Of a stretch of 64,000 nucleotides of DNA, positions 8,324 through 16,743 are shown piece by piece (positions within the stretch are counted from its first letter, which is position 1; each line of letters opens with the position of its first letter). The stretch is taken from the NCBI GenBank assembly GCA_017541885.1, contig JAFXYF010000011.1, forward strand, positions 101,541 to 165,540. Direction: 5' to 3'. The notes beneath the pieces were generated by a model. That model saw nothing but the letters and a program-made list of their open reading frames with translations, searched no databases and was not told where the DNA came from. The translations under genes and the position numbers were made by a program. Source of the stretch: Bacilli bacterium (GTDB lineage Bacteria > Bacillota_I > Bacilli_A > RF39 > UBA660).

Positions 8324-9721
8324 ATGTCAGTATATAATATGTTACAAAGTCCATTAGATAGTTTTTATAATTTAGATAAAATAGTAGATGAAAATTCTAA
8401 AAATTATTCTATGTATAAATCTATTGTAAGAGCAAATTGTAAAGATAAAATCTATGGAAAGTATAATGAAAATGAATCAAACCAGTTTTATTTAAGATTA
8501 TATTATGACTGGTATAATAATTTGTTGTCTTGTGCAAATAGGAAAGGTGTAAAACAAGAATATAAAGAAATATTAGATAAACTAATTAATTATTTAAATA
8601 ATAAAGTTCCAAGTACAAAAGAAGATGTAATAGATATCTTATCTGAAGATAAAGATGATGAAGAGTTAAATGAAATATTAAATATATTTAGATGGAATAA
8701 TTTAGGAGAAGATACAGGTTGGAATCATATAGCATCATCTAAAGTAAAATTTGGTACACATAAAGCTCCATCTCCATGTCATAGAATATATATAAATTGT
8801 GACTCTACAATAACTCATAAACTTGCAAGACTATTTGTAGAGAAATGTAATGATGAAGATTTAACATATTATTTTAAATTTGATGATTTTGGTAAAAGAG
8901 ATGATAATTTTGTAATTTACTCAGATTCAGAAAACTTAGAAAAATATGTAATGATATTAAAAAGAGTAATTAAAGAAGAACATCTAGCATCCAATATTCA
9001 TAGACCACCAATCTGTACTAGTACTATTGATGATCAATTAGGATATGGTTCAGATCCAGAAATTGGAGGAGATGTAGAATCATTCAATCAAAATAGAAGT
9101 GATCATTTAGAAAAATGTTTTAATAATACATTCTATAAATGGATAGAAAATAGAGGTAAAGAACATTTAATTAATACTTTAATTCATTCTGCCAAAGATG
9201 AAATAAAAAACTATATTGGAAGCAGTAGTACTTATAAAGGATTTAGAGGTTATACAAAAGAAGATCTTGATACAGAAGAATTCTATGATGCAGTAAACGA
9301 ATACATGCATGATCATATAGATAATATAATGGACTACTATAAAACAGGAAATGATGATTTTAAAAGAACAATTCCATTTGTAGATGGATATCTAAAAATA
9401 GATAAAGATATTTTGAATATGGCAAGAAAAAAAGAAATAAAATATATTTATTCTGAGAATGAAGACTTTAGATATAATTTAAAAAATGAAATACTAAGTA
9501 CTTGTGAAGAAAATGGTATAGATAAAAATAACTATGGTTGTAATTTATATTTACTAGAAGATTTAAAGAAAGAAACAATGAGTAATATCGTAAGTTTAGA
9601 TGTAAATGTAAGAAATATAGATGATAAAAAATATCATAGTAATAGAAGATCAATCTTTGGATTCTTATTTGGTAAGAAGAAAAAAGAAGAAGAGGAAGAA
9701 GATCAAGTAGTAAATTATTAA
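8324..9721 (+). CDS. HopA1-like domain protein, function unknown
   Basis: A 465 aa protein with no signal peptide or membrane segment. Residues about 145-270 resemble the HopA1 effector family (PF17914): RIYINCDSTITHKLARLF, then YYFKF ... KRDDNFVIYSDSE, then LGYGSDPE and ESFNQNRSDHLEKC. HopA1-like proteins occur as a Pseudomonas type III effector and in class V lanthipeptide enzymes, where they are proposed phosphothreonine lyases. The flanking regions (1-140, 280-450) are helical and unfamiliar. The C-terminus is a Lys/Glu tail. It is co-transcribed with the HelD-like helicase. The resemblance is by eye and the role is open. Confidence 0.45.
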   Translation: MSVYNMLQSPLDSFYNLDKIVDENSKNYSMYKSIVRANCKDKIYGKYNENESNQFYLRLYYDWYNNLLSCANRKGVKQEYKEILDKLINYLNNKVPSTKEDVIDILSEDKDDEELNEILNIFRWNNLGEDTGWNHIASSKVKFGTHKAPSPCHRIYINCDSTITHKLARLFVEKCNDEDLTYYFKFDDFGKRDDNFVIYSDSENLEKYVMILKRVIKEEHLASNIHRPPICTSTIDDQLGYGSDPEIGGDVESFNQNRSDHLEKCFNNTFYKWIENRGKEHLINTLIHSAKDEIKNYIGSSSTYKGFRGYTKEDLDTEEFYDAVNEYMHDHIDNIMDYYKTGNDDFKRTIPFVDGYLKIDKDILNMARKKEIKYIYSENEDFRYNLKNEILSTCEENGIDKNNYGCNLYLLEDLKKETMSNIVSLDVNVRNIDDKKYHSNRRSIFGFLFGKKKKEEEEEDQVVNY

Positions 9722-10977
9722 AAGAGGAGTATATCCTCTTTTTTTATTAAATAAATTTGATATATAAAAGTACAAAAAACATTTATTAAAAAAGAATAGA
9801 TTAAACTATATATTTCAAAATCAAATAATAAAAATATAATCATAGTACTAAGTCTTATAAATGAACTAACAAGAGTAGTATAAAAAATATATTTAGTCTT
9901 TCCAATAGATAAAAATATAATAGAAAAAATTGGTTGAATATATAAAAAGAAAGAAAATAAAGAAAGAATTCTAAGATATTTAAATCCAAAATAATTATGA
10001 TAAATAAAAAGTAATAACTTATCGCCAAATAATAGAAATACAAAAGTAGTACCAATACTAAATAAAAGTATTATAAAAATGATAAATCTTAATAATTTAT
10101 TTGTGTTTTTATTATTACTATTAGAAAGAATTGGAAGTAAAGCTTGAGCAGTAGCATTAACAAAAAAAGTTGGAAGTAATAATAATGGATAAACATATCC
10201 AGTAAGAATTCCATAATCTATAGAAATATTATTAGAACTAGATAGTAATAGTAAAATAGTTGGTTCTAAAAAATAAGTAAAACTACCAATAAAACTACTA
10301 AATAAATTAGGTATAGCTAAACACATTACTTCTTTTAAATAAGAATTATTAAATGTAATTCTTCTCTTTCTTTTAGGAATAAATATTAAAAGAAATAAAG
10401 TAGAAATAAGTTCACTAACTATATTAAAAATAATAATTATAAAAACAATTATCGAAGTAGAGTAATCAGTAAAGAAACCTAAAAGGTAATAAGCAAATAT
10501 AAATCTAATGAAATTCTCTATTAAATTAGAAATCACTGGAGGAAGCATATTTCCTATACCTATAAAGTAACTTCTAATAATACTAGATAAAGTAGTAAAA
10601 GGTATAACAAAAGCTATACCAATAACAGGTAAATAACAACTATTATTATGCAGTAAATTAGTACTAATAAAATTTGCTGATATTAAAACTAAAAACAATA
10701 AAATAATATTATATACACCTAAAAATAAAAGTAGGGTAGAATATAATTCATGGGGTCTTTTATTAGAAGATGCGACTAACTTAGATAAAGCTAAAGGAAC
10801 TCCAGCTTGAGAAACAGTAATTAGTAATGAAAATGTAGGAAGAACAAGCATATATAAAGCAAGACCATTAATCCCAATTCTACTACTAATTATAATCTTT
10901 ATAATCATTCCTAAAAGCTTTGTAATAAGCCCACCAATAAGTAGTAAAAAACTAGAAGTAATAAATTTCTTTTTCAT
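9718..10977 (-). CDS. Polysaccharide/lipid flippase (SpoVB/MurJ-like, MOP superfamily)
   Basis: A 419 aa very hydrophobic protein with about 12 membrane helices. Its N-terminus (LIGGLITKLLGMIIKIIISS, then VSQAGVPLALSKLVA) is typical of SpoVB/MurJ-type transporters that move lipid-linked sugar or peptidoglycan precursors outward. Most relatives have 14 helices and about 500 residues, so this is a short member. Its stop codon overlaps the stop of the convergent HopA1-like gene by three bases. The gene contains no recognisable marker of exact substrate. Confidence 0.75.
   Translation of the reverse strand: MKKKFITSSFLLLIGGLITKLLGMIIKIIISSRIGINGLALYMLVLPTFSLLITVSQAGVPLALSKLVASSNKRPHELYSTLLLFLGVYNIILLFLVLISANFISTNLLHNNSCYLPVIGIAFVIPFTTLSSIIRSYFIGIGNMLPPVISNLIENFIRFIFAYYLLGFFTDYSTSIIVFIIIIFNIVSELISTLFLLIFIPKRKRRITFNNSYLKEVMCLAIPNLFSSFIGSFTYFLEPTILLLLSSSNNISIDYGILTGYVYPLLLLPTFFVNATAQALLPILSNSNNKNTNKLLRFIIFIILLFSIGTTFVFLLFGDKLLLFIYHNYFGFKYLRILSLFSFFLYIQPIFSIIFLSIGKTKYIFYTTLVSSFIRLSTMIIFLLFDFEIYSLIYSFLINVFCTFIYQIYLIKKEDILLF
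9721..9747 (+). terminator. Terminator between convergent genes
   Basis: AAAGAGGA ... TCCTCTTTTTTT. On the plus strand it ends the HelD operon. The same bases encode the last residues (EDILLF) of the opposing flippase gene, and the palindrome could also work weakly on the minus strand. Confidence 0.75.
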
Positions 10978-11155
10978 AGTAAATTTTTATGAAAAAAGTA
11001 AAAAAAATATATCAATGTTTTTGAATTTATGGTATAGTTAAATAAAGATGAGATAACCCGAAGGTAAAGTATTGTCAAAGAGTAGAAATTTGTCGAATTT
11101 AATCCCCTACAAAATAGGAAGTTATGATAAAATGAATATGATAGAGGTGACACAA

Positions 11156-12208
11156 ATGAACGATTTATTAGATTTTTTAACATCACAAGAAATAATAATT
11201 GTTTATATAATAGCAGCTTTGGCTTGCCTTATCTGTTTTATTGTATATTTAGTAGAGAAGAATAACGAGAAATTAAGACTTAGACACAATACTAGAGAAT
11301 TAAATAAATTAGTAGAGGAGATTAAAGCATTGACTCCAGAAGAAGCAAAAGAAGAAGTATATGATACTCCTGTACTTGAAAATATTATTGAACAACCAGA
11401 AAAACCTATGGTAATTGGACCAATTAATGTAGAAGAAACTGTAGATTTATCTGAAGTTGTAGAAGAAGTAAAAAAATATGAAGACGAAGTAATTGAAGAA
11501 GAACCTGAAGATGAATTAGAATATACTTCAATTGAACCAGATCAAGAAACTGCAAGATTAGAATTAGAAAGACTTAAAGAACAACTAGAAAGAGAAGAAT
11601 TAAGAGACCAAGAAGAAGTAGTTGAACCTACACCAGTTGAAGTACAACCAGTACAAACAACTGAACCTCAAATAGAAGCAATTGAAACAGTAAATGAATA
11701 TGAAGAAGAACAAGAAAAGACAGCAATCATCTCATTAGAAGAATTATTAGCAAAAAGCAAAGAAATGTATGAAGCTAATGAGTTAACTCAATATAAAGAT
11801 GAAGGTAATGAACCTATATCAATTCAAGATTTAGAGATTCAAGTACAAAGACAAGCTGCTACATATGACGAACCATTTATTATAGCTAATGTTGTACCAG
11901 AAGAAGAATTACAAGAAGGAATTAATGAAGCATTTGAGCAAATCGTTCAAGAAGAAAAAGAAGTATTACATGTTGATGATATGAATACAATTTCTGAAGA
12001 AACTGTTAATCCAGTAGTAAAAGAAGAAGTAAGAAAGTTTCAAGCAAGCCCAATTATTTCTCCAATCTTTGGAATAGAAAGAGATACTTCAAAGGATAAT
12101 GCATTATCGTTAGAGAATACTGCTAATTATGATAAATTAGATGCAGCTATGCGTAAGAATAATGAATTCTATATGTCGATCTCTGAATTACAAGGAAAAA
12201 CAGAATAA
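11156..12208 (+). CDS. Membrane-anchored acidic protein, unknown function
   Basis: About 350 aa. One N-terminal membrane helix (IIIVYIIAALACLICFIVYL, residues about 13-32) is followed by a short basic coiled-coil stretch (KLRLRHNTRELNKLVEEIKA) and then a long, strongly acidic Glu/Val/Pro-rich region with little predicted order. The start at 11156 is chosen because AGAGGTGA lies just upstream; longer in-frame versions read through leader sequence. The layout resembles divisome or envelope scaffolds such as EzrA or ZipA only in general shape. No family recognised. Confidence 0.6.
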   Translation: MNDLLDFLTSQEIIIVYIIAALACLICFIVYLVEKNNEKLRLRHNTRELNKLVEEIKALTPEEAKEEVYDTPVLENIIEQPEKPMVIGPINVEETVDLSEVVEEVKKYEDEVIEEEPEDELEYTSIEPDQETARLELERLKEQLEREELRDQEEVVEPTPVEVQPVQTTEPQIEAIETVNEYEEEQEKTAIISLEELLAKSKEMYEANELTQYKDEGNEPISIQDLEIQVQRQAATYDEPFIIANVVPEEELQEGINEAFEQIVQEEKEVLHVDDMNTISEETVNPVVKEEVRKFQASPIISPIFGIERDTSKDNALSLENTANYDKLDAAMRKNNEFYMSISELQGKTE

Positions 12209-12229
12209 CTCGAGAAATCGAGTTTTTTT
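12207..12229 (+). terminator. Intrinsic terminator
   Basis: AACTCGA-GAAA-TCGAGTT with GNRA-type loop and T run, overlapping the stop codon. Confidence 0.85.
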
Positions 12230-12250
12230 ATTTAATATTATTAATATATA

Positions 12251-12259
12251 TGTTATAAT
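12251..12259 (+). promoter_or_regulatory. Extended -10 promoter for mtaB
   Basis: TG-T-TATAAT 34 bases before the start codon, no clear -35. Confidence 0.55.
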
Positions 12260-12292
12260 ATGTAAGACAAAAAAGGAGAAAAGACGTATTTT

Positions 12293-13561
12293 ATGAAAAG
12301 TGTTGGAATATATACCTTAGGTTGTAAAGTAAATACCTATGAATCAGAGTATATAATGAGTCTATTAAAAGATAATGGATATATTATTAAAGACTTTGAT
12401 GATATTTGTGATGTCTATATTATTAATACTTGTACAGTCACAAATAATAGTGATAGTAAATCAAGAAAAATAATAAGACAAGCAATAAAGAAAAATCCAA
12501 ATGCTTGTATAGTCGCAATGGGATGTTTCATCGCAGCTAATCCAGAATATAATGAAACTGGTATAGATATATTAATAGGTAATAAAGATAAATCTAAAAT
12601 ATTAGAATTATTAAATGAATATTTTAAAACAAAAGAAATAATAAAAGTACAATATAAAGATCGTATAAAAGACTTTGAAGATATGTATATAAAAGATTTT
12701 CCAGGTAGAACAAGAGCTTTTGTTAAGATCCAAGATGGTTGTGATAATTTCTGTACATATTGTATTATTCCTTATGTAAGAGGAAAATGTCGTAGTAAAG
12801 ATGAAAGAAAAGTAATAGAAGAGATTGAAGGATTAGTTAAAAATGGTTATAAAGAAGTTGTTTTAACTGGAATTCATACTGGAAGTTATGGAGTAGATCT
12901 AGAATCATCTTTCGCAGATTTATTAAATAAACTAGTTTGTATTAAAGGTTTAGAAAGATTAAGAATATCATCAATAGAATGTACAGAGTTAAATGAAGAT
13001 GTTTTAGATGTATTAAGAAACTCTAAAGTACTAGTAGATCATCTTCATATTCCTATTCAAGCAGGGTCTAATGAAATATTAAAGAGAATGAATCGTAAAT
13101 ATAATTTAAATGAATTTATTAGAAAGATTGAAGAAATAAGATCAATTAGACCAGAAATCGCAATATCTACTGATGTTATTGTTGGATTTCCAGGAGAGAC
13201 AGAAGAATTATTTAGTAAGACAATAGAAACATGTAAAAATATAAAATTCTCTAAATTACATGTTTTCCCATATAGTGAAAGAAAAGGTACTGCTTCATCT
13301 AAAATGGATGGTAAATTAGATAATAAGATAAAAAAAGATAGGGCAAGAAAATTAATTGAAGTATCAGAAGAATTAGAAGAGAATTATATGAGAAACTATC
13401 TAAATAAAGATGTAGAAGTATTAATAGAAGAAACAATTGATGGATATTCATATGGACATACTGGAAATTACTTACATGTAAAAATAAAAGGAGAATATCC
13501 TCATAACGAAATAGTAAAAGTAAGAATAAAAGATATTAAATATCCATATTGTATTGCATAA
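12293..13561 (+). CDS. mtaB: tRNA threonylcarbamoyladenosine methylthiotransferase
   Basis: A 422 aa radical SAM methylthiotransferase that converts t6A37 to ms2t6A37 in tRNAs reading ANN codons. The N-terminal UPF0004 domain has cluster ligands in TLGCKVN, NTCTVTN and AMGCF. The radical SAM cluster is in DGCDNFCTYCIIPYVRG near residue 148 (CxxxCxxC). A C-terminal TRAM-like part starts about residue 355. TLGCKVN and the lack of RimO-type features favour MtaB over MiaB or RimO. Single-gene unit. Confidence 0.88.
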   Translation: MKSVGIYTLGCKVNTYESEYIMSLLKDNGYIIKDFDDICDVYIINTCTVTNNSDSKSRKIIRQAIKKNPNACIVAMGCFIAANPEYNETGIDILIGNKDKSKILELLNEYFKTKEIIKVQYKDRIKDFEDMYIKDFPGRTRAFVKIQDGCDNFCTYCIIPYVRGKCRSKDERKVIEEIEGLVKNGYKEVVLTGIHTGSYGVDLESSFADLLNKLVCIKGLERLRISSIECTELNEDVLDVLRNSKVLVDHLHIPIQAGSNEILKRMNRKYNLNEFIRKIEEIRSIRPEIAISTDVIVGFPGETEELFSKTIETCKNIKFSKLHVFPYSERKGTASSKMDGKLDNKIKKDRARKLIEVSEELEENYMRNYLNKDVEVLIEETIDGYSYGHTGNYLHVKIKGEYPHNEIVKVRIKDIKYPYCIA

Positions 13562-13589
13562 AAAAAATAGGACTAAGTCCTATTTTTTA
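13561..13589. terminator. Bidirectional terminator between convergent genes
   Basis: AAAAATAGGAC-TAA-GTCCTATTTTT: A and T runs on both sides let it serve mtaB on the plus strand and the repeat protein on the minus strand. Confidence 0.85.
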
Positions 13590-13590
13590 T

Positions 13591-15063
13591 TTATTCTTCA
13601 GTTTCTTCTTCTTTATCTTTTCTCATAGCTTTTGCTGCTATCATACCAGCAATACCTGCTGCAGCACCAATTGCTGCTGGAGTAATATAATCTCCAAATG
13701 AATCTTTCATTCCAACTCCAGTTTCAGGAATAGATGAATATTGAGGAGTTGAATCAGTATAACCTGTAGAAGAACCACTATCAACACTATTATCTAAATT
13801 AGAAAAAATAGGTGATGCATGTTGTGATAAAGCATTATCACTAACTCTTTCTTGAATAGCAGATGTTGTATTAACAATATCTGTATTAGTAATTGGATTA
13901 TTAGAAATAGGTTGAGTATTATTAATAGTATCATTATTAATAATTATAGTTCCTAAATCATCACCCTTTTTATTATCAAATATTGGAACAGTAGGTGTAG
14001 TAGGTGGATTAGTTATAGAATCTGGAGGTCCAGCATATAAAACCTGAATTTTAGGTACAGAAGCTGGTGGTGCAATAGTAACAGGTGTTGTTTGATTCTC
14101 AAAATAACTAGGTCCAGCATATACTACTTGATTAGTAGGAACTTTAATATCAGCTAAATGACCATTAGGATTTACTGGATTAGTATCATTAAAATAGCTA
14201 GGTCCAGCATATACTACTTGATTAGTAGGAACTTTAATATCAGCTAAATGATCACTAGGATTTACTGGATTAGTATCCTCAAAGTAGCTAGGTCCTGCAT
14301 ATACAACTTGATTTGGTTTAGGTATAGTATTTGCCCTAGGAAGATTATCCTTATTGTTAGAAGGAGCTTCTGTAATAGGAGCTGTGCTTGCAGGCGCACT
14401 AGTTTGCGGATTTGTTGGGAATGTTCTTGGAGCAGTTGTAGGCGCACTAGTTTGCGGATTTGTTGGGAATGTTCTTGGAGCAGTTGTAGGCGCAGGTGCA
14501 GATGGAGCAGTAGTTGTAGGTAATGGAGCAGTTGTAGGTGATGGAGTAGTTACGCTTGATGTTTGAGGAGTAGTATCTTGAGTTGTATTAATATTAAGAC
14601 CCCCACCGTTAGAAGTCATTCTCTTTAAATCATCTTCACTAACTTCAATTAACTTACCATCAGGGCCCTTAATCATCATTTTACTTTCACCTTGTTCAGC
14701 AGTAACACCAGATACATTTTCATTTCCTGTTTGAACATTACTAGAAGTATCTCCGCCAGCACTAACACTGTTTTCATTCATGAAAGATTCAATTGCACGA
14801 ACTTGATTATTAATTGTATCAGAAATATTTTTAGTATCTTCTCTACACTGAGTCATAAGTCTCTCAGGCATTCTCATATCAATAGCAGAATCATCAACTT
14901 CAACAAATTCAATACCATTAGCATTAGATATCTTCATAACTGCATCATATAAAGTATTATCTACCTCAGATAAATCATTTTTAATTTCATTAAGTAAAGC
15001 TTGAGCTTCAGAAACCTTAGCCTCATCATATTTTATTGTAGCATTAGCATTATTCCCCTTCAT
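13591..15063 (-). CDS. Repeat-rich Thr/Pro membrane-anchored protein
   Basis: A 490 aa protein of three parts. Residues 1-110 are a helical, probably coiled-coil domain. The middle (about 120-450) is a low-complexity Thr/Pro/Asn linker containing a perfect 16-residue duplication (APRTFPTNP type) and 30-residue repeats beginning QVVYAGPSYF, with more distant copies. The end is one hydrophobic Gly/Ala helix (AAIGAAAGIAGMIAA) followed by a charged tail. The architecture suggests a membrane-tethered stalk, orientation uncertain. It overlaps the upstream coiled-coil gene by 14 bases, so the pair is co-translated. No family recognised; a loose likeness to LXG/WXG-type secretion substrates is speculative. 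Confidence 0.6.
   Translation of the reverse strand: MKGNNANATIKYDEAKVSEAQALLNEIKNDLSEVDNTLYDAVMKISNANGIEFVEVDDSAIDMRMPERLMTQCREDTKNISDTINNQVRAIESFMNENSVSAGGDTSSNVQTGNENVSGVTAEQGESKMMIKGPDGKLIEVSEDDLKRMTSNGGGLNINTTQDTTPQTSSVTTPSPTTAPLPTTTAPSAPAPTTAPRTFPTNPQTSAPTTAPRTFPTNPQTSAPASTAPITEAPSNNKDNLPRANTIPKPNQVVYAGPSYFEDTNPVNPSDHLADIKVPTNQVVYAGPSYFNDTNPVNPNGHLADIKVPTNQVVYAGPSYFENQTTPVTIAPPASVPKIQVLYAGPPDSITNPPTTPTVPIFDNKKGDDLGTIIINNDTINNTQPISNNPITNTDIVNTTSAIQERVSDNALSQHASPIFSNLDNSVDSGSSTGYTDSTPQYSSIPETGVGMKDSFGDYITPAAIGAAAGIAGMIAAKAMRKDKEEETEE
14025..14319 (-). repeat. 90-bp coding tandem repeat
   Basis: The segment beginning at the YAGP codons recurs with a 90-base period (plus-strand landmarks at 14110, 14200 and 14290), giving 30-residue units NQVVYAGPSYF...HLADIKVPT. 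A more diverged YAGP copy lies near 14025. Two units are almost identical at DNA level, so copy number is likely to vary between strains. Confidence 0.85.
14393..14488 (-). repeat. Perfect 48-bp direct tandem duplication
   Basis: Two identical 48-base units (14393-14440 and 14441-14488) encode a 16-residue Thr/Pro/Asn repeat. The unit contains GGCGCAC and TTTGCGG, GC-richer than anything nearby and using GCG/CGC-type triplets rare in this genome. A third copy starts and diverges after 14488. Confidence 0.9.
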
Positions 15064-15469
15064 TTAAAACACCTCCCATATCAGTAGTTTGTTGTGGAGT
15101 TGTATCAAGATGAAGAAGAGCTTCTTGCTCATCTAATCTTTTAGCTTCTTCATTAAATATTACTTGTTTACGATTAACAACTCTTTGAGTTGTAGTATTA
15201 ACTGTTTCAGATAAATCATTTATATATAATGAAAAATCTCTAGTTCTCTTTTCATATTCTTCAATTATTGCTTCCATATTTGAATCAGAAACAGATAAAC
15301 TATCACGATTAATTAAATCTTTTAATACTTCAATTTTCTTAGATAAATTTTCTAATTTTTCTGATGCATCTTTTAACATACGACATCCATTATTAATAGT
15401 TGGCATATCAATTACTTTTAAAGCATCTTCAGCAATAACATATTTTCCTTGATATTTTTCTATAGCCAT
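15050..15469 (-). CDS. Coiled-coil protein partner of the repeat protein
   Basis: A 139 aa all-helical protein with heptad-like Leu/Ile spacing (LKDASEKLENLSKKIEVLKDLI) and no membrane segment or signal peptide. Size and helicity recall WXG100-type or LXG-partner proteins, but the WXG motif is absent and no EssC-type ATPase is nearby. It is the first gene of a two-gene operon with the repeat protein (14-base overlap). A TGATACAAT extended -10 lies upstream and a GGAGG ribosome site precedes the ATG. Function unknown. Confidence 0.55.
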   Translation of the reverse strand: MAIEKYQGKYVIAEDALKVIDMPTINNGCRMLKDASEKLENLSKKIEVLKDLINRDSLSVSDSNMEAIIEEYEKRTRDFSLYINDLSETVNTTTQRVVNRKQVIFNEEAKRLDEQEALLHLDTTPQQTTDMGGVLNEGE

Positions 15470-15492
15470 AATTTAGCCTCCTAATATATATA

Positions 15493-15501
15493 ATTGTATC
15501 A
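15493..15501 (-). promoter_or_regulatory. Extended -10 promoter for the coiled-coil/repeat operon
   Basis: On the minus strand TG-A-TACAAT, followed by a short leader with AGGAGG. Confidence 0.5.
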
Positions 15502-15561
15502 TATTAAAAGAGTGATTTGTATAGATTTTTCGACAAAAAGAGAAGTAATTCAAATAAGTTA

Positions 15562-15570
15562 TGATATACT
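15562..15570 (+). promoter_or_regulatory. Extended -10 promoter for radical SAM gene
   Basis: TG-A-TATACT, 17 bases before the ATG, then AGAGGTG ribosome site; -35 not evident. Confidence 0.5.
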
Positions 15571-15587
15571 AAACTAGAGGTGTTAAG

Positions 15588-16676
15588 ATGACAACCAATT
15601 TAGAAAAAGAGAATGATTTAAAGAATTTATCTATGCAAAGAAAATATCTTTATGATCATCCTGTATTAAGATTTTTATTCCTAGAAGTTACATCAAGATG
15701 CAATGCAAGGTGTGAACACTGTGGAAGTAGATGTGATGGTAATGAACAAGGAAAAGAAATAGAAGCAAAATATTTAAAGAAAACACTCAAAGAGATTTCA
15801 GAGTGTTATGATCCTAAAAAAGTATTCTTAAATGTTACTGGTGGAGAACCATTAATGAGAAAAGATTTATTCGATATAATGGAATATGCAACAAATCTAG
15901 GTTTTAAATGGAGTATGACATCTAATGGAATGATAATAAATGAAACAATGATAAAAAAACTTGAAAAAGCAAAGATGACAACAGTTTCTATTAGTATTGA
16001 CGGATTAAAAGAAACTCACGAGAAATTTAGAAAAGTACCTAATTGTTATGAAAATATTTTAAAAGGTATAGATATGATGCAAGCATCTCCTGTATTTAAA
16101 ATAGTTCAAGTCACAACAGTAGCAAATAAAAATAATATTAATGAGTTAGAAGATTTATATCAATTACTTTTAAAACATAATGTTAAATATTGGAGAGTAG
16201 TTAATTGTGATCCAATAGGTCGAGCTAATGATAATAAAGATATTTTCTTAGATATGGATGATTATAAATATTTATTTCATTTTATAGAAGAAAAACAAAA
16301 AGAAGGCAAAATGAAAGAAATTACTTATGGATGTAGTCATTACTTAGGAATAAATGGAGAAAATAAATATAGAAACTTCTATTTTATTTGTACTACAGGC
16401 TTAACAGTAGGAAGTATTCTAAGTAATGGAGATATCTTTGTATGTCCAAATGTTCCAAGAAGAAAAGAACTAATTCAAGGAAATATTAAAAAAGATAGTT
16501 TTGTAGATGTTTGGGAAACTAGATATAAAGAATTTAGAAATGAGAATAGAACATCAAATTCTAAATGTAAAAAATGTAAGCATTGGGAATATTGTTTAGG
16601 TGATTCGTTCCATACATGGAATTTTGATGAAAATAAACCAAATATTTGTCTAAAATCAATTTTTGATGAAATTTAA
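15588..16676 (+). CDS. Radical SAM / SPASM domain protein
   Basis: A 362 aa enzyme. The SAM-binding cluster motif is CNARCEHC at about residues 38-45, followed by TGGEP near residue 84. The C-terminal SPASM region has Cys in ICTTG, VCPNVP, CKKCKHWEYC and NICLKS, enough for auxiliary Fe-S clusters. SPASM proteins modify peptides (PqqE, sactipeptide and mycofactocin maturases) or proteins (anSME). No precursor peptide, export gene or RiPP partner lies beside it, and the divergent repeat protein is an unlikely substrate. Class confident; substrate unknown. Confidence 0.8.
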   Translation: MTTNLEKENDLKNLSMQRKYLYDHPVLRFLFLEVTSRCNARCEHCGSRCDGNEQGKEIEAKYLKKTLKEISECYDPKKVFLNVTGGEPLMRKDLFDIMEYATNLGFKWSMTSNGMIINETMIKKLEKAKMTTVSISIDGLKETHEKFRKVPNCYENILKGIDMMQASPVFKIVQVTTVANKNNINELEDLYQLLLKHNVKYWRVVNCDPIGRANDNKDIFLDMDDYKYLFHFIEEKQKEGKMKEITYGCSHYLGINGENKYRNFYFICTTGLTVGSILSNGDIFVCPNVPRRKELIQGNIKKDSFVDVWETRYKEFRNENRTSNSKCKKCKHWEYCLGDSFHTWNFDENKPNICLKSIFDEI

Positions 16677-16697
16677 GCAAGAGAAATCTTGCTTTTT
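16675..16697 (+). terminator. Intrinsic terminator
   Basis: AAGCAAGA-GAAA-TCTTGCTTTTT hairpin with GNRA loop. Confidence 0.85.
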
Positions 16698-16712
16698 ATG
16701 AACTATAAAAAA

Positions 16713-16721
16713 TGTTATAAT
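16713..16721 (+). promoter_or_regulatory. Extended -10 promoter for recD2
   Basis: TG-T-TATAAT 22 bases before the start codon. Confidence 0.55.
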
Positions 16722-16743
16722 AGTCTAGAAAGGAGTGAAGATA

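Noticed and set aside
14248..14566. Plus-strand ORFs rich in Cys, Arg, Val and Gly
   Set aside because: They are antisense shadows of the Thr/Pro repeats; no ribosome site, and their repeats only mirror the minus-strand coding period.
13591..15469. Type VII secretion (WXG/LXG) system
   Set aside because: No WXG motif, no EssC-type ATPase, no EsaA/EssB genes in the window; only helicity and size agree.
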